Source: Colwellia sp. 12G3 | GTDB taxonomy: Bacteria; Pseudomonadota; Gammaproteobacteria; Enterobacterales; Alteromonadaceae | Direction of reading: 5' to 3' | DNA length: 64,000 nucleotides | NCBI RefSeq assembly: GCF_002836775.1 | Contig: NZ_PJAQ01000007.1 | Coordinates: 1 to 64,000 of the forward strand | Shown: in pieces, positions 28,060-38,595 of the stretch | Position numbering within the stretch: the first letter of the stretch is position 1 | Layout of the letters: the number at the start of each line of letters is the position of its first letter | The notes under the pieces: generated by a model | Told to the model about the DNA's origin: nothing | What the model saw: the letters and a program-made list of their open reading frames with translations, nothing else | Databases searched by the model: none | Made by a program: the position numbers and the translations under genes

Positions 28060-29751
28060 TTATAAAAGGGGATCGCTGATGTTAAATACGTTGATAGCAA
28101 TTAAGCCAAGTACACCAACGGCCAGTACATAATAAATAGTGGGTAATATGGTTTTGCGCAATGTTCTGCCTTCTTGCCCTAATAAGCCCACGGTAGCGGA
28201 AGCGGCTACGACATTATGAATGGCAATCATATTACCCGCAGCAGCGCCTATCGCTTGTAAAGCCACTAACAAAGCACCTGAAACAGACAAGGCATTAGCT
28301 ACTTCAAATTGAAACTGGCTTAACATCATATTACTAACAGTATTTGAACCTGCAATAAAGGCACCCAATGCACCAACACTTGGGGCAAATAATGGATATA
28401 GATCACCAAAGGTTTGCGCAACAAAACTTGCCATAGCAACAGGCATGGCTGCTAGATCAGCACCATTGACACCCGAATTAATTAAAATACGCACCATAGG
28501 AATGGTAAATACCAGCACAAAACCTGCACCTACTAAGGTAGTAGTTGACTGTTTAGCCGCATCAACAACTTGTTTAAATTTCATCTGATGTAAAAATAAC
28601 GTCACGAGACAAACAAAAAACAAAATACCACCGGGTAGGTAAAAAGGCTGAACACTGGCGCTAATACCGACTTCACCCAAAATATTATTAAAGCCAAAGG
28701 AAATACTCTTTAACAACGCTTTAAACTCAGTTGAAACACGGCTAAGCACTAAAATTATTGCGACAAGTAAATACGGTAACCAGGCTCGCGTTAATGACAT
28801 CGACTTTTTAGCTTCGTTATTATCTTGTTTGAATGATATTTTGCCTAACCAGTGCGCAGGCCACTGTTCTTTCGGTGCGAAATCCCACGATTTTTTGGGC
28901 ATCAAAAAACCACGTTTTGCTAAGGGCACTACAATCGCCATACCGACTAACGCGCCAATGAGTGAAGGGAATTCAGCGCCAAGAAAAACGCCGGTTAGTG
29001 CGTAAGGGATAGTAAATGCTAAACCGGCAAACAGTGCGAAAGGCGTAATTTCAAAACCTTCTTTCCAACTTCTATTTTGACCAAAAAATCGCGTCAACAT
29101 CACCACCATGAAAAGCGGCATTAACGTACCAACAATGGCATGACCAATGGCAACTTCAGAAGTAATTAACTGTAAAAATTGTTCCCAACTACTACCATTT
29201 GCAATTAACTGCTCCGTTAAATTACTTTTATCTAAGCCACTGCTGACACCTATAATAATGGGCGTACCTACCGCGCCAAATGACACCGGTGTTGACTGAA
29301 TCATCATACCAATCATTACGGCCGATATGGCAGGGAAACCAATAGCCACTAATAAAGGCGCAGCAATGGCTGCAGGAGTACCAAAACCTGATGCTCCCTC
29401 AATAAAACAACCAAAAAGCCAAGCAATGATAATCGCCTGTACTCTACGGTCTGGACTGATATTAGTGAAACCGGCCCTTATCCGTAAAATGGCGCCTGAA
29501 TGCTGCAAGGTATTAAGCAACATGATTGCACCAAAGATAATCCACAAAACGGCCATGGTGATCATTAACCCTTGAATTGAACTAGCAATGATTCGATTAA
29601 AACTCATTTCCCAGGCAAAAAAGGCTATTGCTGCTGTGACAGTATAAACAACAGGCATAGCCTTTTTTGCTGGCCAATGAAGACCTATAAGTAATATTGC
29701 CGACAGGGCAATAGGCATAAACGCGAGTAAAGCTTGTAGTGTAATTGACAT
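28060..29751 (-). CDS. lldP: Lactate permease, LctP family
   Basis: Lactate/proton symporter of 563 residues with about 13 hydrophobic helices throughout. FIEGASGFGTPAAIAAPLL is the characteristic LctP-family segment. It is the first gene of the lactate operon and is divergent from a LysR-type regulator. The ATG at 29751 has a strong GGGGAGAGAG ribosome site. Transport of both lactate isomers, and possibly glycolate, is known for the family. Confidence 0.94.
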   Translation of the reverse strand: MSITLQALLAFMPIALSAILLIGLHWPAKKAMPVVYTVTAAIAFFAWEMSFNRIIASSIQGLMITMAVLWIIFGAIMLLNTLQHSGAILRIRAGFTNISPDRRVQAIIIAWLFGCFIEGASGFGTPAAIAAPLLVAIGFPAISAVMIGMMIQSTPVSFGAVGTPIIIGVSSGLDKSNLTEQLIANGSSWEQFLQLITSEVAIGHAIVGTLMPLFMVVMLTRFFGQNRSWKEGFEITPFALFAGLAFTIPYALTGVFLGAEFPSLIGALVGMAIVVPLAKRGFLMPKKSWDFAPKEQWPAHWLGKISFKQDNNEAKKSMSLTRAWLPYLLVAIILVLSRVSTEFKALLKSISFGFNNILGEVGISASVQPFYLPGGILFFVCLVTLFLHQMKFKQVVDAAKQSTTTLVGAGFVLVFTIPMVRILINSGVNGADLAAMPVAMASFVAQTFGDLYPLFAPSVGALGAFIAGSNTVSNMMLSQFQFEVANALSVSGALLVALQAIGAAAGNMIAIHNVVAASATVGLLGQEGRTLRKTILPTIYYVLAVGVLGLIAINVFNISDPLL

Positions 29752-29826
29752 ATTTCTCTCTCCCCTACTTTTAGCAGGTGTTTTGTTACATTTTTATACA
29801 ATCTAACCCTAACGACATTGTTTATA

Positions 29827-29838
29827 TATAGCGCTATA
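29827..29838. promoter_or_regulatory. Palindrome in the lldP-LysR divergent promoter region
   Basis: TATAGCGCTATA is a perfect 12-bp palindrome in the 120-bp intergenic region. It overlaps a TATAAT (29835-29840) that could be the -10 of the rightward LysR gene. Its position suits an autoregulatory operator. The assignment to the adjacent LysR protein is inference. Confidence 0.5.
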
Positions 29839-29871
29839 ATGAATTCATTATTAACTAAAAGAACATAATAG

Positions 29872-30774
29872 ATGCCTAATGCTAGCGAATTAGCCTTATT
29901 TTCATTAATTGTTGAAGCAAAGTCTTTTAACAAAGCGGCCAAGTTGGCGGACATATCGCCTGCAGCACTTAGTAAGAAAATTTCAAAACTTGAGAAAACC
30001 TTAGGCATACAGTTACTGTATAGAACGACAAGGCGATTAAGTTTAACGGAAGCGGGAGAAGTGCTTTACAGCCACACTAAAGAAATTAATAACCAAGTAA
30101 ATGATGCCGTGAGTGCGGTAAGTAGTTTTAGTGAAGGCTTAACCGGCACTATTAAAATGACGGTACCAACTATTTCAGGTGAACTTATCCTCGCGCAAGC
30201 GGTTGCGGAGTTTTGCCAACGGCACCCTAAATTACGTGTTGAAATGCGTTTAGAAAATGAGTTTGTCGACTTGATTAAAGAAGGGCAAGATTTAGCCATT
30301 AGAACCGGCGTGTTAAGTGACTCGAGTTTAATAGCAAAGCCTCTGCTGCAGTCTAACTGGATAGTGTGTTGTGCGCCCAGTTATATTGAAAAACATGGCA
30401 CGCCACACACACCGCAAGAACTTTCCAGACATAACTGCATGGCCTACACCTATCAAGATAAAGGCGCCTATGATTGGTATTTTAGTCAGGCAGACGAAGA
30501 ATATTATGTAAAAATATCAGGAAATTTTGCCACCAATAATTCACAAGCATTACGTAAAGCCGCATTGGCGGGATACGGCATAGTTTATATACCGCGCTGT
30601 AGTGTTTATGAAGATATGCAACAGGGTGACTTAGTACAATTATTACCTGCATTTCATGGCCGACAATTGGGGATTTATGCGGTGTATCCTTACACCAAAC
30701 ATCAATCGCAAAAAGTACGCTTGCTGATTGAACATATCAAAGATTGCTATCAACATAAGGCAGAGTATTTCTAA
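29872..30774 (+). CDS. LysR-family regulator, probably of the lactate operon
   Basis: Regulator of 300 residues. N-terminal winged helix-turn-helix (about 5-62; SFNKAAKLADISPAALSKKI) and a C-terminal periplasmic-binding-protein-like effector domain (about 90-295). Divergent from lldP, with 120 bp between start codons, the usual arrangement for a LysR regulator and its target. Lactate or a related acid as effector is inference from context. Confidence 0.9.
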   Translation: MPNASELALFSLIVEAKSFNKAAKLADISPAALSKKISKLEKTLGIQLLYRTTRRLSLTEAGEVLYSHTKEINNQVNDAVSAVSSFSEGLTGTIKMTVPTISGELILAQAVAEFCQRHPKLRVEMRLENEFVDLIKEGQDLAIRTGVLSDSSLIAKPLLQSNWIVCCAPSYIEKHGTPHTPQELSRHNCMAYTYQDKGAYDWYFSQADEEYYVKISGNFATNNSQALRKAALAGYGIVYIPRCSVYEDMQQGDLVQLLPAFHGRQLGIYAVYPYTKHQSQKVRLLIEHIKDCYQHKAEYF

Positions 30775-30796
30775 TACTTTGCCATTACTTTAGGGT

Positions 30797-30921
30797 GCGT
30801 TAAGTGTGCAAGCGATTGACAGACTAATACGGAAATCGGCATCACTCTCAATGCTACAACTAACCCCATCAATGAACTATTAAATGTTAAAAAATCATCT
30901 TGTAGCTGGTGTACTTAACGC
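30797..30921. repeat. Short element bounded by a 9-bp inverted repeat
   Basis: GCGTTAAGT (30797-30805) and ACTTAACGC (30913-30921) are exact inverted copies 107 bp apart, in the 380-bp non-coding stretch between the LysR gene and the chemoreceptor gene. A second dyad (TGTAGC/GCTACA, 30901-30925) overlaps the right end. It could be a miniature element or a structured RNA. The rest of the stretch is AT-rich with nothing recognised. Confidence 0.4.
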
Positions 30922-31154
30922 TACAATATTGTACATTCATCTAAATATTAAAATTTATTTTTGCAGCGTTCTCCCTGTTAAATTTTATTGCCAAAGCCCT
31001 AGACACTTAGTTAAGGCATTGTTAAACATGGTTAATTATTGACCGTGCCCGTGATTTAGCCTTTGATTTCATTAACTTTTTAATTTGATGTTTAGCCGTA
31101 ATTAGACTTTACTTACTTATACAACATTTACCTTATAAAAGTATCTGGTTGATA

Positions 31155-33926
31155 ATGAAATACATTCAAAATTTAAATTTAAAAGTGAAATTCACCTTAT
31201 TATTTATCTTAATTGGACTCCTGCCTGCAATCATTATTGCAACGATATCTACGTCTAACAGTTCAAGTGACGTAACTATCAAGGTTTACAACCAATTAAC
31301 GGCAATAAATCAGATTAAAAAACAGGCGATTATTACATATTTTGAAGAACGTCAGGGAGACATGGGTGTTTTAGTTAATATTGCTGATACATTAAAGACA
31401 CGATCCTTCGAACAACTGACGGGCGTTAATACCTTAAAAAAATCACAAGTTCTCGATTACATCAATCACAATAATAACCAATTGAGAATTCTCGCTGCTG
31501 CCCCCTCACTACATAAATCATTATTTGGACTAAATACAAATTTCTCCAATAAAACAAAATGGCAGCAAGCATTAAGTGAAAATGATAAGTCATATAAATC
31601 ACTACTCACCTATTTTGGTTGGTACGATTTTTTCATCTTAAATAATAAAGGTGACATCATATATTCAGTGACTCGTGAAAGTGATTTAGGCAAAAACGTC
31701 GTTAATGACCTTGGGAATACTTCTTTTAATCAAGCCTTTTCACGGGCAAAATCATCATCGTCTGATGATGTTAATTTTGCTGATTTCCTGCCATATCCTC
31801 CAAGTAATAACGAACCTGCGTCATTTTCAGTAAAAGCAGTTACCGTAAATAATAAACGCATTGGATATATTGCCTACCAACAACCCCTTGAAAAAATCAA
31901 TTCCATTTTAGGTGATAGAACAGGACTTGGTACTTCAGGAGAGTCTTACCTGGTCGGGAGTGATAATAGAATGCGCTCCGATTCTTTTTTGGATCCAACA
32001 AAGTATTCGGTAAAAGCTTCTTTTGCCGATGATAACAAGGTAAACACCACCGCAACTAAAAGCGCTCTGCAAGGTAATAAAGGCACGGCAATAATTCAAG
32101 ACTACAACAATAACGCGGTTGTCAGTAGTTGGGATTATATTCAGGTAGGAGACAATGTGAAGTGGGCGATTATTTCAGAAATCGATGTCACTGAAGCATT
32201 AAATCCTGTGACCTCGGATGGAAAAGAGTTTTATCGAACCTATATTGAAAAATATGGCTATTATGACTTATTTCTTATTAATCCTGATGGACATATATTC
32301 TACACTGTTACCAAAGAGGCCGACTTTAATACCAATATACTCAATGGTGCTTATGCAAGTTCAAATTTGGGTAGCTTAGTTCAACAAATCAGCCAAAGTA
32401 ATAGTTACGGTTTTGTTGATTTCTCACCTTATGCTCCGAGTAATGATGATCCAGCAGCATTTATTGCTCAACCACTATTAAACAATAAAAATCAGCCTTC
32501 CATGTATATTGCCTTGCAACTTCCTCTTGAAGGTATACAGAGAATTATGGGTATTCGCGAAGGAATGGGCGAGACAGGTGAAAGCTACCTTGTTGGTGAA
32601 GATTTAAAAATGCGCAGTAATTCATTTCTCGACCCAGCAGGACATACGGTAAAGGCTAGTTTTGCTGGCTCTGTTGCCACAAATGGCGTTGATACAGAAG
32701 CTGCCAGACGCGCCTTAGCCAAAGAAAAAAATACAGACATTATCATCGATTATAACGGTAACCCTGTATTATCCTCTTTTGACTATATTGATTTTGGTCA
32801 CTTCAAATGGGCGGTATTATCTGAAATGGATGAACCCGAAGCTTTTGCTTCTATCCATAACAACACTAAATTTATGATTATATTAATGTTAATTTTGGCC
32901 GCTTTCGTTGCCTTTATCGGCTTTTTTGTGGCAAAAAGAACGGCTACGCCAATTATTGAAATAGCAAATGTCGCTCAAGCAGTGGCGAATGGCGAACTTA
33001 ATATAGAAGTAAAACAAACCTCTAATGATGAAGTGGGTGTATTGCAGTTGGCAATTCAGCAAATGATTTTAAACCTCAATAAGATGGTACAAAATATTTC
33101 AGGCGTTGCGCTACAACAAGCATCAACATCGGAAGAGCTCGCTGCAATCACCACACAAACAAGTGCTACAGTAACGGAGCAACAATCGATATCAGAACAA
33201 TTAGCAACAGCAATGCAAGAGATGGGAGCGACCATTGGTGAAGTAGCGCAGAATACAACTAACACTGCAGCTGCAGTAGATGAAATTCAATTAATGGTTG
33301 TTGATGGTTCTCAAAAACTGGAGGGCACTTATAATTCCATTGTCGCTATGTCAGCTCAAATTCAAGAATCAGAGCAAAGTGTACAGAAAGTTAGATCAGA
33401 TTTTGAACAAGTCGTTACTGTCTTAAATGTCATTAAGAGTATCGCCGATCAAACTAACTTATTGGCGTTAAACGCTGCGATAGAAGCAGCTAGAGCAGGA
33501 GAGCAAGGAAGAGGTTTTGCTGTGGTAGCTGATGAAGTACGCCAACTGGCAAAGCGTACCCAAGAAGCGACAACAGAAATTGATGGCATGATTTCAAATA
33601 TTACTCTCGGCGCTAATTCATCAGTGGAGATAATGGCGAACAGTGTGACACAGGCTAGCGAAGTTCAAGCGAATGCCAAAGAAGCCACTGAGTTAAATCA
33701 AGTTATTGCGGGTAAAATGCAAAACATCAATGATTTAAGTATACAAATAGCCAGCGCCGCAGAAGAGCAAGCAGTGGTCGTTGAAGAAATTCTAAAGAGT
33801 GTTGAAACACTCAATTCTGGTGTAACCGAAACGAGTCAAGCGACCGATAATATCGCCGAATCTAGCGTCGAACTAGCCAGATTGGCCAGTGAATTAGAAA
33901 GTGAAATGTCATTTTTTAAAGTGTAG
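31155..33926 (+). CDS. Methyl-accepting chemotaxis protein with duplicated sensor domain
   Basis: Chemoreceptor of 923 residues. Helix 1 (about 10-32), a very large periplasmic region (about 33-570), helix 2 (about 571-593), HAMP, and the MCP signalling domain with the hairpin tip [20 protein letters not shown]. The periplasmic part contains two similar units (about 150-330 and 360-555). Each has a G-Y/F-x-D-x-F-x-L/I start, an acidic NFADF- or VDFSPY-type segment followed by PSN, a GESYLVG motif and a RSDSFLDP- or [12 protein letters not shown] motif. This looks like a tandem duplication of a Cache-like sensor. The longest frame starts with TTG (31149); ATG 31155 is preferred. No C-terminal CheR-binding pentapeptide is seen. 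Confidence 0.93.
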   Translation: MKYIQNLNLKVKFTLLFILIGLLPAIIIATISTSNSSSDVTIKVYNQLTAINQIKKQAIITYFEERQGDMGVLVNIADTLKTRSFEQLTGVNTLKKSQVLDYINHNNNQLRILAAAPSLHKSLFGLNTNFSNKTKWQQALSENDKSYKSLLTYFGWYDFFILNNKGDIIYSVTRESDLGKNVVNDLGNTSFNQAFSRAKSSSSDDVNFADFLPYPPSNNEPASFSVKAVTVNNKRIGYIAYQQPLEKINSILGDRTGLGTSGESYLVGSDNRMRSDSFLDPTKYSVKASFADDNKVNTTATKSALQGNKGTAIIQDYNNNAVVSSWDYIQVGDNVKWAIISEIDVTEALNPVTSDGKEFYRTYIEKYGYYDLFLINPDGHIFYTVTKEADFNTNILNGAYASSNLGSLVQQISQSNSYGFVDFSPYAPSNDDPAAFIAQPLLNNKNQPSMYIALQLPLEGIQRIMGIREGMGETGESYLVGEDLKMRSNSFLDPAGHTVKASFAGSVATNGVDTEAARRALAKEKNTDIIIDYNGNPVLSSFDYIDFGHFKWAVLSEMDEPEAFASIHNNTKFMIILMLILAAFVAFIGFFVAKRTATPIIEIANVAQAVANGELNIEVKQTSNDEVGVLQLAIQQMILNLNKMVQNISGVALQQASTSEELAAITTQTSATVTEQQSISEQLATAMQEMGATIGEVAQNTTNTAAAVDEIQLMVVDGSQKLEGTYNSIVAMSAQIQESEQSVQKVRSDFEQVVTVLNVIKSIADQTNLLALNAAIEAARAGEQGRGFAVVADEVRQLAKRTQEATTEIDGMISNITLGANSSVEIMANSVTQASEVQANAKEATELNQVIAGKMQNINDLSIQIASAAEEQAVVVEEILKSVETLNSGVTETSQATDNIAESSVELARLASELESEMSFFKV

Positions 33927-33969
33927 TTAACGGACTAATCAGGCCATACTTAGTCGCTATTGTTTATGA

Positions 33970-34004
33970 GTACCATTGTGTGGATGCCGACAATACAATG
34001 GTAC
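33970..34004. terminator. Hairpin between convergent chemoreceptor genes
   Basis: GTACCATTGT (33970-33979) and ACAATGGTAC (33995-34004) form a perfect 10-bp stem with a 15-nt loop. It lies midway between two convergent genes. There is no clear U-tract, so the terminator call rests on position and stem strength. Confidence 0.5.
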
Positions 34005-34054
34005 TGTGTCATTGAAATTTTTAAGGTTCAATGTCAGCTTTTAATTCCTAAGAG

Positions 34055-35656
34055 TTAAGTACGAAATAGTTCAACGGACTTGTTAAAGCTAACAGCGAGT
34101 TCAGTCATTTTTAATGAAGTATCTCGACTTTCCATACTGCCTTGGCAAACCGCATCACCGACTGCTTTAAAATCTTCTACCCACGATCGCATATCAACCA
34201 CTTGATTATGTGAATGCTCAGCCTGATTTGCAACGTCAGTACTTACACTGCTTAAATTCAATATGCTTGATTGAATAACTGACAATGACTCAACCGTTGC
34301 TTGTGACAAAGAAACCGCTTGGTCAGCCTGCTTTTGATTATTTTCCATCGAGGTGACTATTTGAGAAATGGCACTAACAATGCCTGCCAACATAGTATTA
34401 ATTTCAATCGTTGACTGATGAGTACGCGTGGCAAGCGTTCTAACTTCATCAGCAACAACAGCAAAACCTCGACCAGACTCACCCGCTCTTGCCGCTTCTA
34501 TTGCTGCATTTAGGGCTAATAAATTGGTTTGATCGGCAATACTCGCAATAGTACTGACAACAGTTGAGACTTGATCACCCGATTTTCGTAACTCAATTAG
34601 CATGCCCGATGATGCTTCAATATCATTCGCTAAGGCAGAAATACTTGTCGACGTTTTAGCGACTTGTTGTGCACCATTTTCAACAGCTTGTGCGCCTTCT
34701 TTCGCTTGCTCTGACGCATTATGTGACTGTTCAAAACCCTGTTCTATTTGGGCCTCTAAAGTCATCATACTTGATAATAACTGCTCTATTTTCTCATTCA
34801 ACAGATTAACTTGTACGTCTGCATTTTCAGACGTTGAACCAAGCACATCAACCAGCTCATTGATATTATTTGCGATATTTCTGACATCGGTAATACCGCT
34901 ATTAAACGCTCTAAGTAGGCGATTAACACTTTGTGCAGCAAGACCAATTTCATCATTAGAAAGCGTTGGCACCACTCTCGTTAAATCATAACTTTTCGCT
35001 ACATGATCTAATTCTTCAGCAAGCGCCCGAATAGGTAAGGCAATTTTTTTATGAGAAAGGGTGTAAGCAACGCCAGCTACAGTCACTATGCTCGCAAGTA
35101 GTGCGAGAACCAGTAGTTGAATATCAGCAATTTCGGTATGGATTGCTGTTGAGCTATTGCTCGCATCTAGGCTGACATCATTACTTATTTGGGTTAACTT
35201 ATTTGAGACATTTCTTGAGTATGTATCGACGTCAGCTAATATCTCACGCGCACCATCCCAATCAACCTCATCAGCAGTCATAACCCCATGAAGACGAGTC
35301 ATCACGCTAACTAGAACCTTAATTTCTGCAACGATTGTTTGATGTTCTTGGTGCGATGCTAAAACACCATTGGCGACAAGTAATTCATCAAAATGTTGTT
35401 TGTTCTTACTCATCACACGGGTAAATTCATTCGCTTCAATCATAGTGCCATATAATCCGTAGGCCGCTATTTGTATTGCATCTAACGATTGTTTCACTTG
35501 TTGTAAATCATTTAACTCAGGCAAAGTTTCTCCAATGAACTGGCTAGTCCGCTGTTTTACCTCGCTCGCCGCACCAAATAAAGTCACTGAAGCCGCAATA
35601 GCGACAATTAACACTAGTAAGTAACCTAGTAAGACTTTTTTACTAATTGAAGCCAT
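34055..35656 (-). CDS. Methyl-accepting chemotaxis protein
   Basis: Chemoreceptor of 533 residues: N-terminal helix (about 8-28), a mostly helical periplasmic domain of the four-helix-bundle type (about 30-185), helix 2 (about 187-207), HAMP and a signalling domain with [20 protein letters not shown]. It belongs to a different sensor class from the convergent chemoreceptor at 31155. No chemotaxis kinase genes are near, so it is an orphan receptor using a pathway encoded elsewhere. The ligand cannot be told from sequence. Confidence 0.93.
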   Translation of the reverse strand: MASISKKVLLGYLLVLIVAIAASVTLFGAASEVKQRTSQFIGETLPELNDLQQVKQSLDAIQIAAYGLYGTMIEANEFTRVMSKNKQHFDELLVANGVLASHQEHQTIVAEIKVLVSVMTRLHGVMTADEVDWDGAREILADVDTYSRNVSNKLTQISNDVSLDASNSSTAIHTEIADIQLLVLALLASIVTVAGVAYTLSHKKIALPIRALAEELDHVAKSYDLTRVVPTLSNDEIGLAAQSVNRLLRAFNSGITDVRNIANNINELVDVLGSTSENADVQVNLLNEKIEQLLSSMMTLEAQIEQGFEQSHNASEQAKEGAQAVENGAQQVAKTSTSISALANDIEASSGMLIELRKSGDQVSTVVSTIASIADQTNLLALNAAIEAARAGESGRGFAVVADEVRTLATRTHQSTIEINTMLAGIVSAISQIVTSMENNQKQADQAVSLSQATVESLSVIQSSILNLSSVSTDVANQAEHSHNQVVDMRSWVEDFKAVGDAVCQGSMESRDTSLKMTELAVSFNKSVELFRT

Positions 35657-36024
35657 TCACTTCTCCCGAGCTTAATACGTTGAATGAAAGTACACTTAAA
35701 TACTTATACACTAAAAAGAAATCAAGTATAGGATAGTGCCCATAAAAATCTATTTTTCTCAGATATTTACAGAGCTTCTATCGTCAACCTAAGTCGCTTA
35801 AATACCCCAAATAAATAGTTTATCAATAACATGAGGTGTACCTCCGAAATACTTTAAGCGGTAAAAAAAACTTTTGCAGCACAAGCCGACCAAGAGAGTT
35901 AACACAATAAGATCCGGTCAACCCAAGCCTAAAAAAAGAACAAGGTTTCTCTAGCCATCTCACTGATAAAGCGTTAATTTAGGCGACTGGTACAATCAGT
36001 AAGCTTATCTACAAGGGCTAAATA
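35657..36024. other. Divergent intergenic region, chemoreceptor/GMC oxidoreductase
   Basis: 368 bp without a gene. It should hold both divergent promoters, but I see no convincing sigma-28 box for the chemoreceptor and no strong palindrome. An AAGGG ribosome site lies before the GMC gene. Confidence 0.35.
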
Positions 36025-37632
36025 ATGAAAAATACATTGGATAAATTTGATTATATTATTGTTGGCGCCGGCTCTGCTGGTTGTGTCGTTGCAGCGCGCT
36101 TATCTGAAGATCCCAATGTATCAGTGTGCCTTTTAGAAGCTGGAGGGCCTGATAAAAGTGTTTTTATTCATGCGCCGATTGGTTTAGCCGCCATGTTGCC
36201 AACTAAACTGAATAACTGGGCCTTTGAAACAATCCCACAGGCAGGTTTGAATGGTCGAAAAGGTTATCAACCAAGAGGAAAAACCTTAGGTGGCAGTTCA
36301 TCCACTAATGCGATGTTATATGTTCGAGGCAATAAGTGGGATTACGACAACTGGGCTGCGCTTGGTAATGAAGGTTGGAGCTATGAAGACATACTACCTT
36401 ACTTTAAAAAATCAGAAGCAAATGAAGTATTTAACGATAAATATCATAATGTAGATGGTCCATTAGGCGTTTCTAGTGCAAGTCATGCCAGTGACCTCAA
36501 TCAGATGTTCATTGATTCATGTGTACAACAGGGTATTAAACATACCGATGATTGCAATGGCGCTGAGCAAGAGGGCGTTTTCTTATATCAGCGAACCATA
36601 AAAAATGGTGAACGTTGTAGTGCCGCCAAGGCGTATTTAACGCCTAATAAAGCACGAAAAAACTTAACCATTATTACCCACGCATTAACTGAAAAAGTAC
36701 TTTTTGAAGATAAAACGGCTGTGGGTGTGCGCTACAAAAAAAATAATAAGACGATTGAAATCCTCTGTAATAAAGAGGTTATCCTCAGCAGCGGCGCATT
36801 TGGTTCGCCACAAATTTTAATGTTGTCAGGTGTTGGCGCCAAGCAACATTTAAAAGATAAAGGCATCACCAGTGTTCATGATTTACCTGGCGTTGGTCAA
36901 AACTTACAAGACCATATTGATTATGTGCAAACCTTTAAAGTGGATAGTCGCCACGATACTTTTGGTTTCTCCGTTAGAGGCAGCTTTAGAGTACTTAAAT
37001 GGATATCCGAATGGAGAAAGACTCGAACGGGAAAAGTCACCAGTTCTTTAGCTGAATCTGGGGCTTTTTTTAGCACCGAAAGCGACTTAGTAGCGCCTGA
37101 TGCGCAGCTGATATTTGTCCCTGCTATTGCTGATAACCATGCAAGAACGGTTAATTTTGGCCATGGTTACAGTTGCCATATTACCTTGTTACGCCCTGAT
37201 AGTGTTGGTGAAGTAAAACTTAACAGTAGTAATCCTGAAGATTCCCTCGCGATAGATCCTAATTTCTTTCATCAAGATAAAGACATGGAAATAATCAAAC
37301 GCGCCGCAAAAAAGATGCAAGATATTCTTGAGGGAAAGCCCTTTTCTTCCATTCGAAAGAAGATGCTTTATTTTGTTGAAAATGGTAATGACGAGCAACT
37401 TGAGAAAGATATTCGCAACCGTGCAGATACCCAGTACCACCCTTGTGGTACTTGTAAAATGGGACCAGTAGCCGATGAAATGGCTGTGGTAGATTCTCAA
37501 CTAAGAGTACACGGCATGCAAAATTTAAGAGTGGTAGATGCGTCAATAATGCCTAAAATCATCACTGGCAATACCAATGCACCAACCATTATGATTGGTG
37601 AAAAAGCTGCGGATATGATTTTAGCAAATTAA
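36025..37632 (+). CDS. GMC-family FAD oxidoreductase (choline/alcohol dehydrogenase-like)
   Basis: Flavoprotein of 535 residues that oxidises an alcohol substrate. The Rossmann motif IIVGAGSAGC is at about 10-19, with the FAD-binding LLEAGG. GMC signature 1 is around GKTLGGSSSTNAM and signature 2 around GAFGSPQILMLSGVG. The C-terminal active-site region has YHPCGTCKMG and GNTNAPTIMIGEKAA. Length and motifs fit the BetA/AlkJ group. No betaine aldehyde dehydrogenase or choline transporter lies next to it, so a choline role is not supported; a general alcohol dehydrogenase is as likely. Confidence 0.9.
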   Translation: MKNTLDKFDYIIVGAGSAGCVVAARLSEDPNVSVCLLEAGGPDKSVFIHAPIGLAAMLPTKLNNWAFETIPQAGLNGRKGYQPRGKTLGGSSSTNAMLYVRGNKWDYDNWAALGNEGWSYEDILPYFKKSEANEVFNDKYHNVDGPLGVSSASHASDLNQMFIDSCVQQGIKHTDDCNGAEQEGVFLYQRTIKNGERCSAAKAYLTPNKARKNLTIITHALTEKVLFEDKTAVGVRYKKNNKTIEILCNKEVILSSGAFGSPQILMLSGVGAKQHLKDKGITSVHDLPGVGQNLQDHIDYVQTFKVDSRHDTFGFSVRGSFRVLKWISEWRKTRTGKVTSSLAESGAFFSTESDLVAPDAQLIFVPAIADNHARTVNFGHGYSCHITLLRPDSVGEVKLNSSNPEDSLAIDPNFFHQDKDMEIIKRAAKKMQDILEGKPFSSIRKKMLYFVENGNDEQLEKDIRNRADTQYHPCGTCKMGPVADEMAVVDSQLRVHGMQNLRVVDASIMPKIITGNTNAPTIMIGEKAADMILAN

Positions 37633-37658
37633 TATTTATGACTAACCAATTTAGAGGA

Positions 37659-38183
37659 TTACATTGCTAAACATAGTCCATAAACATAATCATCAACCAA
37701 CTTATTATTGAGTTTAGTGTTTTGGCGTAAGCAGTCTTCACGCTCAAAACCTAATTTCTCTAACAACTGATATGAACCAATATTATTCACCGAACAAGTA
37801 GCCGTTAACTTATTCACCCCCAACTCCGTAAAGGCATATTCTTTAAGCAGGCTTAACGCTTCGCTGGCAAACCCTTTACCTTGGGCACTGGGTTTCACCA
37901 TAAAACCTACTTCAGCAATATTAGCCTGATGATTAACAATTTTCACCCCGATACTACCCAGTTTTTCACCGGTAACTATTTCGGTTATCCCCAACGTAAG
38001 CCAGTGTTCACTTGTTGCTGCCCAAGGTTGTGATTTAACCTCAAAAGCAGCCTTTGCCTCTGCATAAGTAAATGGCGTATATACGTGCTCCATCACCTGT
38101 GAAGACATTGATAGTTCGATAAATAGATCATAGTCAGAATGATCAAGGGGGGATAGTTGTATTCTTTTTCCGGTTAGTTTCAC
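37659..38183 (-). CDS. GNAT-family N-acetyltransferase (RimJ/RimL-like)
   Basis: Acetyltransferase of 174 residues. The acetyl-CoA-binding motif appears as QGKGFASEA in about the middle of the protein, followed by the NNIGSYQLLEKLGF segment typical of the RimJ/RimL subgroup. Substrate unknown: ribosomal protein, amino acid or small molecule. Convergent with the GMC gene, with 26 bp between stop codons. Confidence 0.88.
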   Translation of the reverse strand: MKLTGKRIQLSPLDHSDYDLFIELSMSSQVMEHVYTPFTYAEAKAAFEVKSQPWAATSEHWLTLGITEIVTGEKLGSIGVKIVNHQANIAEVGFMVKPSAQGKGFASEALSLLKEYAFTELGVNKLTATCSVNNIGSYQLLEKLGFEREDCLRQNTKLNNKLVDDYVYGLCLAM

Positions 38184-38489
38184 GTTATTTCCTTGGCTGT
38201 TAATTATTCCTATGTGGGCTTGAAAATAAGGCTGCTACATACGTTACCTCATCACGTTAATATCCCATACTTTCAATGCTGTAGAAACCATAAAAGAAAA
38301 TGCCTATGAGAAGTGATTCATAACCGGTAAATGACGATGACAATTCCCGCACAACGCACTAAAAATAGAAATAAGCCGCTTAACTCTTTTTTTCACGTTT
38401 TTCAGAAAACCTTCCCTTTTTCGGTAAGCTCTATTTACCTAAAATCATACTTTTTATAATAACCCCTTTAAAATCAGCATACTAAAAAC
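38184..38489. other. Non-coding region upstream of module 2
   Basis: About 300 bp without a gene. A dyad GGTAA-N7-TTACC (38423-38439) lies about 55 bp upstream of the -24 element of the module 2 promoter, in the range where a sigma-54 activator would bind. This is only a candidate. Confidence 0.4.
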
Positions 38490-38505
38490 TGGCACACTAT
38501 TCGCT
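38490..38505 (+). promoter_or_regulatory. Sigma-54 promoter ahead of module 2
   Basis: TGGCACACTATTCGCT has GG (38491-38492) and GC (38503-38504) exactly 10 bases apart and a perfect TGGCAC -24 element; the -12 element is weaker (TCGCT for TTGCT). Transcription would start near 38516, about 80 nt before the adaptor ATG. The matching activator is encoded at 43275 in the same direction. Confidence 0.85.
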
Positions 38506-38595
38506 CTATAGAGATTAAGTTACCTGGAATTATCGCTATCAACCTGAAGCTGTCTTAAAAAGCAGCATGGATATAAAAGCGTGGAGAGAAGCAAC

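Noticed and set aside
31073..31102. Possible sigma-28 promoter for the chemoreceptor at 31155
   Set aside because: TAACTTTT and GCCGTAAT are similar to the boxes but spacing is 14 instead of 11 and the -10 lacks GCCGATAA.
34602..34991. 129-codon frame antisense to the chemoreceptor at 34055
   Set aside because: Shadow frame of a repetitive coiled-coil gene, Ser/Cys-rich and without domain features.
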